A stretch of DNA of 64,000 nucleotides. It comes from Treponema brennaborense. Lineage in GTDB: Bacteria > Spirochaetota > Spirochaetia > Treponematales > Treponemataceae. The stretch covers positions 1 to 64,000 of the forward strand of contig JAMPCJ010000011.1 in NCBI GenBank assembly GCA_023666275.1. The letters run 5' to 3'. This document shows, in pieces, positions 61,850 through 64,000 of the stretch; position 1 is the first letter of the stretch; each line of letters opens with the position of its first letter. The notes beneath the pieces were generated by a model. It was given only the letters and a program-made list of their open reading frames with translations. It searched no databases and was not told the DNA's origin. The translations under genes were made by a program, and so were the position numbers.

Positions 61850-63076
61850 TTATTTCTGCCACGGATCCGTCAGTATGAATGTTTCATCACGCTCGTATCC
61901 CACGGAAATAATACCGATTTTCACGCCGCAATATTGTTCTATAAATTCCACATATTCCCGTGCTTTTTGCGGGACGTCCGCATAATCGCGGCATTTTTTT
62001 AACGAAGTTTTCCATCCTTTGAATTTTTTCAATACAGGCTTTGCTTTGTCAAGCTGTTCGATTGATGCAGGAAAATCCGTAACTTCGCTGCCGTCCACGG
62101 TATACGCGATGCAGGCTTCTATTTCATCAAGCGTATCATAAATATCCAGATGCGTCAAAACCAATTCATCAATAGAGTTAACGCGGCAGGCATACCGCAG
62201 GGCGACAAGATCAAGATATCCGCAGCGGCGCGGGCGTCCCGTAGTTACACCGTATTCGCGTCCTGTATCACGCACATATTGATACAATTCGCTCTGCGTG
62301 TCTTCGTCAAATTCCGTCGGCATCGGTCCGTTCCCCACACGAGTGGAATATGCCTTAAAAACGCCGAGTACTTTATCAAGTGCGCGCGGCCCGATTCCCG
62401 CCCCGACTGCGGCGCCGGCTGCACAGGAAAGCCCGGAAGAAACATACGGATACGTGCCGGAATCAAGATCCAGCAGCGCGCCCTGCGCGCCTTCCAGCAA
62501 AATATTCGAATCGCGGAATTTCCACATTTCCGCGGTTAAATCAACCCGCATCTCCATAAGCTGCCGGCTGTATTTTTCCAAAAAAGCGCGGTCTTCTTCT
62601 TCGAGTTCGTCCAGTTTTTCTTTCCAGTCAAGATCCGCCAAACGTATGCCGTCCCGTTCGCTTTTCATTGAATATGTTGTTCCGATGCCGCGTCCGGTTG
62701 TTCCGATAGGTTTTTTCCGTTTCGCGTCGCGCTCCTTGTCCATTTTCCGGTAGCGCGGCAGCACGATATGCGCCCGATCCGAAATAAAAACACGGCCTTT
62801 CCAGCTTATTCCGCGCTCCTGAAGCATCTGCAATTCGGAAAACAGCGCTTCGGGATCAATTACCATGCCCATTCCGAGGTACACGGCTTTATCGGCATAC
62901 AAAATCCCTGAAGGAACAAGATGAAGCGCGTACTGCTGACCGCCGGCAACAATAGTATGTCCCGCGTTTGCGCCGCCGGCATAGCGGACGATAATATCGG
63001 CTTTGTCCGCAAGGAAATCCACAATTTTGCCTTTTCCTTCATCTCCCCACTGCGCACCGATCACGACAACTTTCAT
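61850..63076 (-). CDS. purA: Adenylosuccinate synthetase
   Basis: 408 residues from MKVVVIGAQWGDEGKGKIVDFL. The GTP/IMP loop GDEGKGK, YAGGANAGHT, GTTGRGIGTTY, EGAQGALLDLDSGTYPYVSS and TGRPRRCGYLDLVALRYA are all present. It joins IMP and aspartate on the way to AMP, the counterpart of the guaB step 7 kb away. Convergent with murD over a 157-bp gap without clear features. GGAGG lies 12 bp upstream. Confidence 0.97.
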   Translation of the reverse strand: MKVVVIGAQWGDEGKGKIVDFLADKADIIVRYAGGANAGHTIVAGGQQYALHLVPSGILYADKAVYLGMGMVIDPEALFSELQMLQERGISWKGRVFISDRAHIVLPRYRKMDKERDAKRKKPIGTTGRGIGTTYSMKSERDGIRLADLDWKEKLDELEEEDRAFLEKYSRQLMEMRVDLTAEMWKFRDSNILLEGAQGALLDLDSGTYPYVSSGLSCAAGAAVGAGIGPRALDKVLGVFKAYSTRVGNGPMPTEFDEDTQSELYQYVRDTGREYGVTTGRPRRCGYLDLVALRYACRVNSIDELVLTHLDIYDTLDEIEACIAYTVDGSEVTDFPASIEQLDKAKPVLKKFKGWKTSLKKCRDYADVPQKAREYVEFIEQYCGVKIGIISVGYERDETFILTDPWQK

Positions 63077-63306
63077 TTTGCATCTACCTCCAGAAAATAC
63101 GGAACAGCTTTGAAATATCAAGCGCTTAGAGTATAGCAAAGCGGCGCAATTTATTCAATGAAAGATCGGCACAAGGAGTGCAGCGCATTTATCTTTTCGC
63201 GTACCGCCGCAGATTTCCGAAAACAAAACGCCCTGCTGCGGAATGCGTCCGAATATTTCCGCGGAATGCCGGCAGGCTTCCCGAAAAATAAACGGAACAC
63301 TGCGTG

Positions 63307-64000
63307 CTACGGTTCAGCGTCAATAAAATCCACGGTAAGCTCGAATTCCGCAAGCTTCCCGCATTCTTCTTCTATGACCGAATCAAGAGGTACGCCCAAA
63401 GATTCTCTTCCGGCGATTTCGTCGGCATTTTCCGTAATCCCCCGCCTTGTCAAAATCAGCACGCAGTCTCCGCTGATCTCCCAATCAGCGCCCACACCGG
63501 TATATACGCAGTCTGTTTCATATTCATTTAATCCCTGCGCAGCAAATTTTTTCTCTTTCGGATTATAAAACCACATGTCGCCGGCTATATCCGCCGTTTT
63601 TCCCGAAACAGCGGCGAGGATTTTCTTTCCGGCAGATCCTTTCGGAAGAGCGAATACAGCAAACTGTCCTATATCAAGAGCGGCGGTTTTTGTTTTTCCC
63701 GCCTCCAAATCGGCAGGCTGTTTGTTCTTTTCAAAAAAATTTTCGACAGACAGCTTGTCATAATAATATTGCTTGCCGTCGAACGGTTTTTTGTTTAAGG
63801 CATCTTTTATTCTGTTCTTTGCTTCATTTATCTGCTCGTCAGAAAGCGACAAGCTTGCATCGCCTTTTATATCATCAACCGCTATGCCGGAAAAAAAGTG
63901 CAGGAACATCGCTGCGAACACATACGCTCCTTGATCGGACATGTGTCCGTCGCCAACATGATATTTCAATTTAAGCGGATCAAAAGGGTCTTCATAAGGA
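63307..64000 (-). CDS. C-terminal part of an SGNH-hydrolase-like protein (cut by window end)
   Basis: The frame is open to the window edge, so the start is missing; about 230 residues are visible. DPLKLKYHVGDGHMSDQGAY near the visible beginning is like the block-V Asp-x-x-His of SGNH hydrolases (DGHMSDQG), which would place the nucleophile Ser outside the window. The rest (VFALPKGSAGKKILAAVSG, MWFYNPKEKKFAAQG) is a beta-rich tail without a known name. Substrate unknown. Separated from purA by 230 bp without clear features. Confidence 0.5.
   Translation of the reverse strand, partial: PYEDPFDPLKLKYHVGDGHMSDQGAYVFAAMFLHFFSGIAVDDIKGDASLSLSDEQINEAKNRIKDALNKKPFDGKQYYYDKLSVENFFEKNKQPADLEAGKTKTAALDIGQFAVFALPKGSAGKKILAAVSGKTADIAGDMWFYNPKEKKFAAQGLNEYETDCVYTGVGADWEISGDCVLILTRRGITENADEIAGRESLGVPLDSVIEEECGKLAEFELTVDFIDAEP

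Overview
The window looks like chromosomal DNA of a spirochaete, most likely a Treponema of roughly 50 % GC. The reasons are the many short-lipobox lipoproteins, a motility-associated glycosyltransferase (Maf-type) gene, an MCP-type chemoreceptor, an rpsP-khpA-rimM-trmD-rplS cluster followed by FliK-like and FlhB-like small genes, and a murE-ddl-dapF-like-murD cluster. No rRNA or tRNA gene was recognised. Species assignment is inference.

Layout. 0-10 kb: tail of a type I restriction gene (hsdR), then a LysR regulator with an alpha/beta hydrolase behind it, divergent from a flavodoxin, an esterase and an aldo/keto reductase. These are followed by a carboxylesterase-double cupin fusion, an SMP-30-like propeller and another esterase. 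9.6-16 kb: accessory DNA with a remnant of a CotH gene, a PIN toxin pair with an internal duplication, and a type III restriction-modification system with an XRE regulator. 16-22.7 kb: a CotH-family lipoprotein behind a promoter holding a poly-C tract, a 22-bp palindromic repeat array, an HExxH lipoprotein, and a pectate lyase translationally coupled to argC. 22.9-25.5 kb: a hydrogenase-like/chemoreceptor fusion and a DUF1893 protein. 25.5-33 kb: a second defence block (XRE, two adenine methylase ORFs, a DinJ/YafQ toxin-antitoxin pair lying inside the block, a GIY-YIG-like/helicase protein, Fic), bounded by two more palindromic arrays.

33-37 kb: ferrous iron uptake (two FeoA, FeoB, a small Cys-rich membrane protein) under a promoter that overlaps a palindrome. 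37-42 kb: ribosome/tRNA modification cluster. 42-54 kb: cell envelope and motility genes (deacetylase-like protein, LysM/M23 peptidase, signal peptidase, PASTA-PBP, Maf glycosyltransferase, HD-GYP-like protein), an AKR-fold protein lacking its catalytic residues, and glyQS. 54-64 kb: guaB, queD, the mur cluster, purA and the end of an SGNH-hydrolase-like gene.

The most unusual signal is a set of three intergenic tandem arrays (about 17.47-17.73, 25.58-25.71 and 32.91-33.00 kb). Their sequences are unrelated, but the architecture is the same: palindromic units at a strict 22- or 23-bp period. Other strong points are the poly-C promoter spacer, the hydrogenase-MCP fusion, the esterase-double cupin fusion, and several enzyme-fold proteins that have lost catalytic residues (DapF-like, AKR-like).
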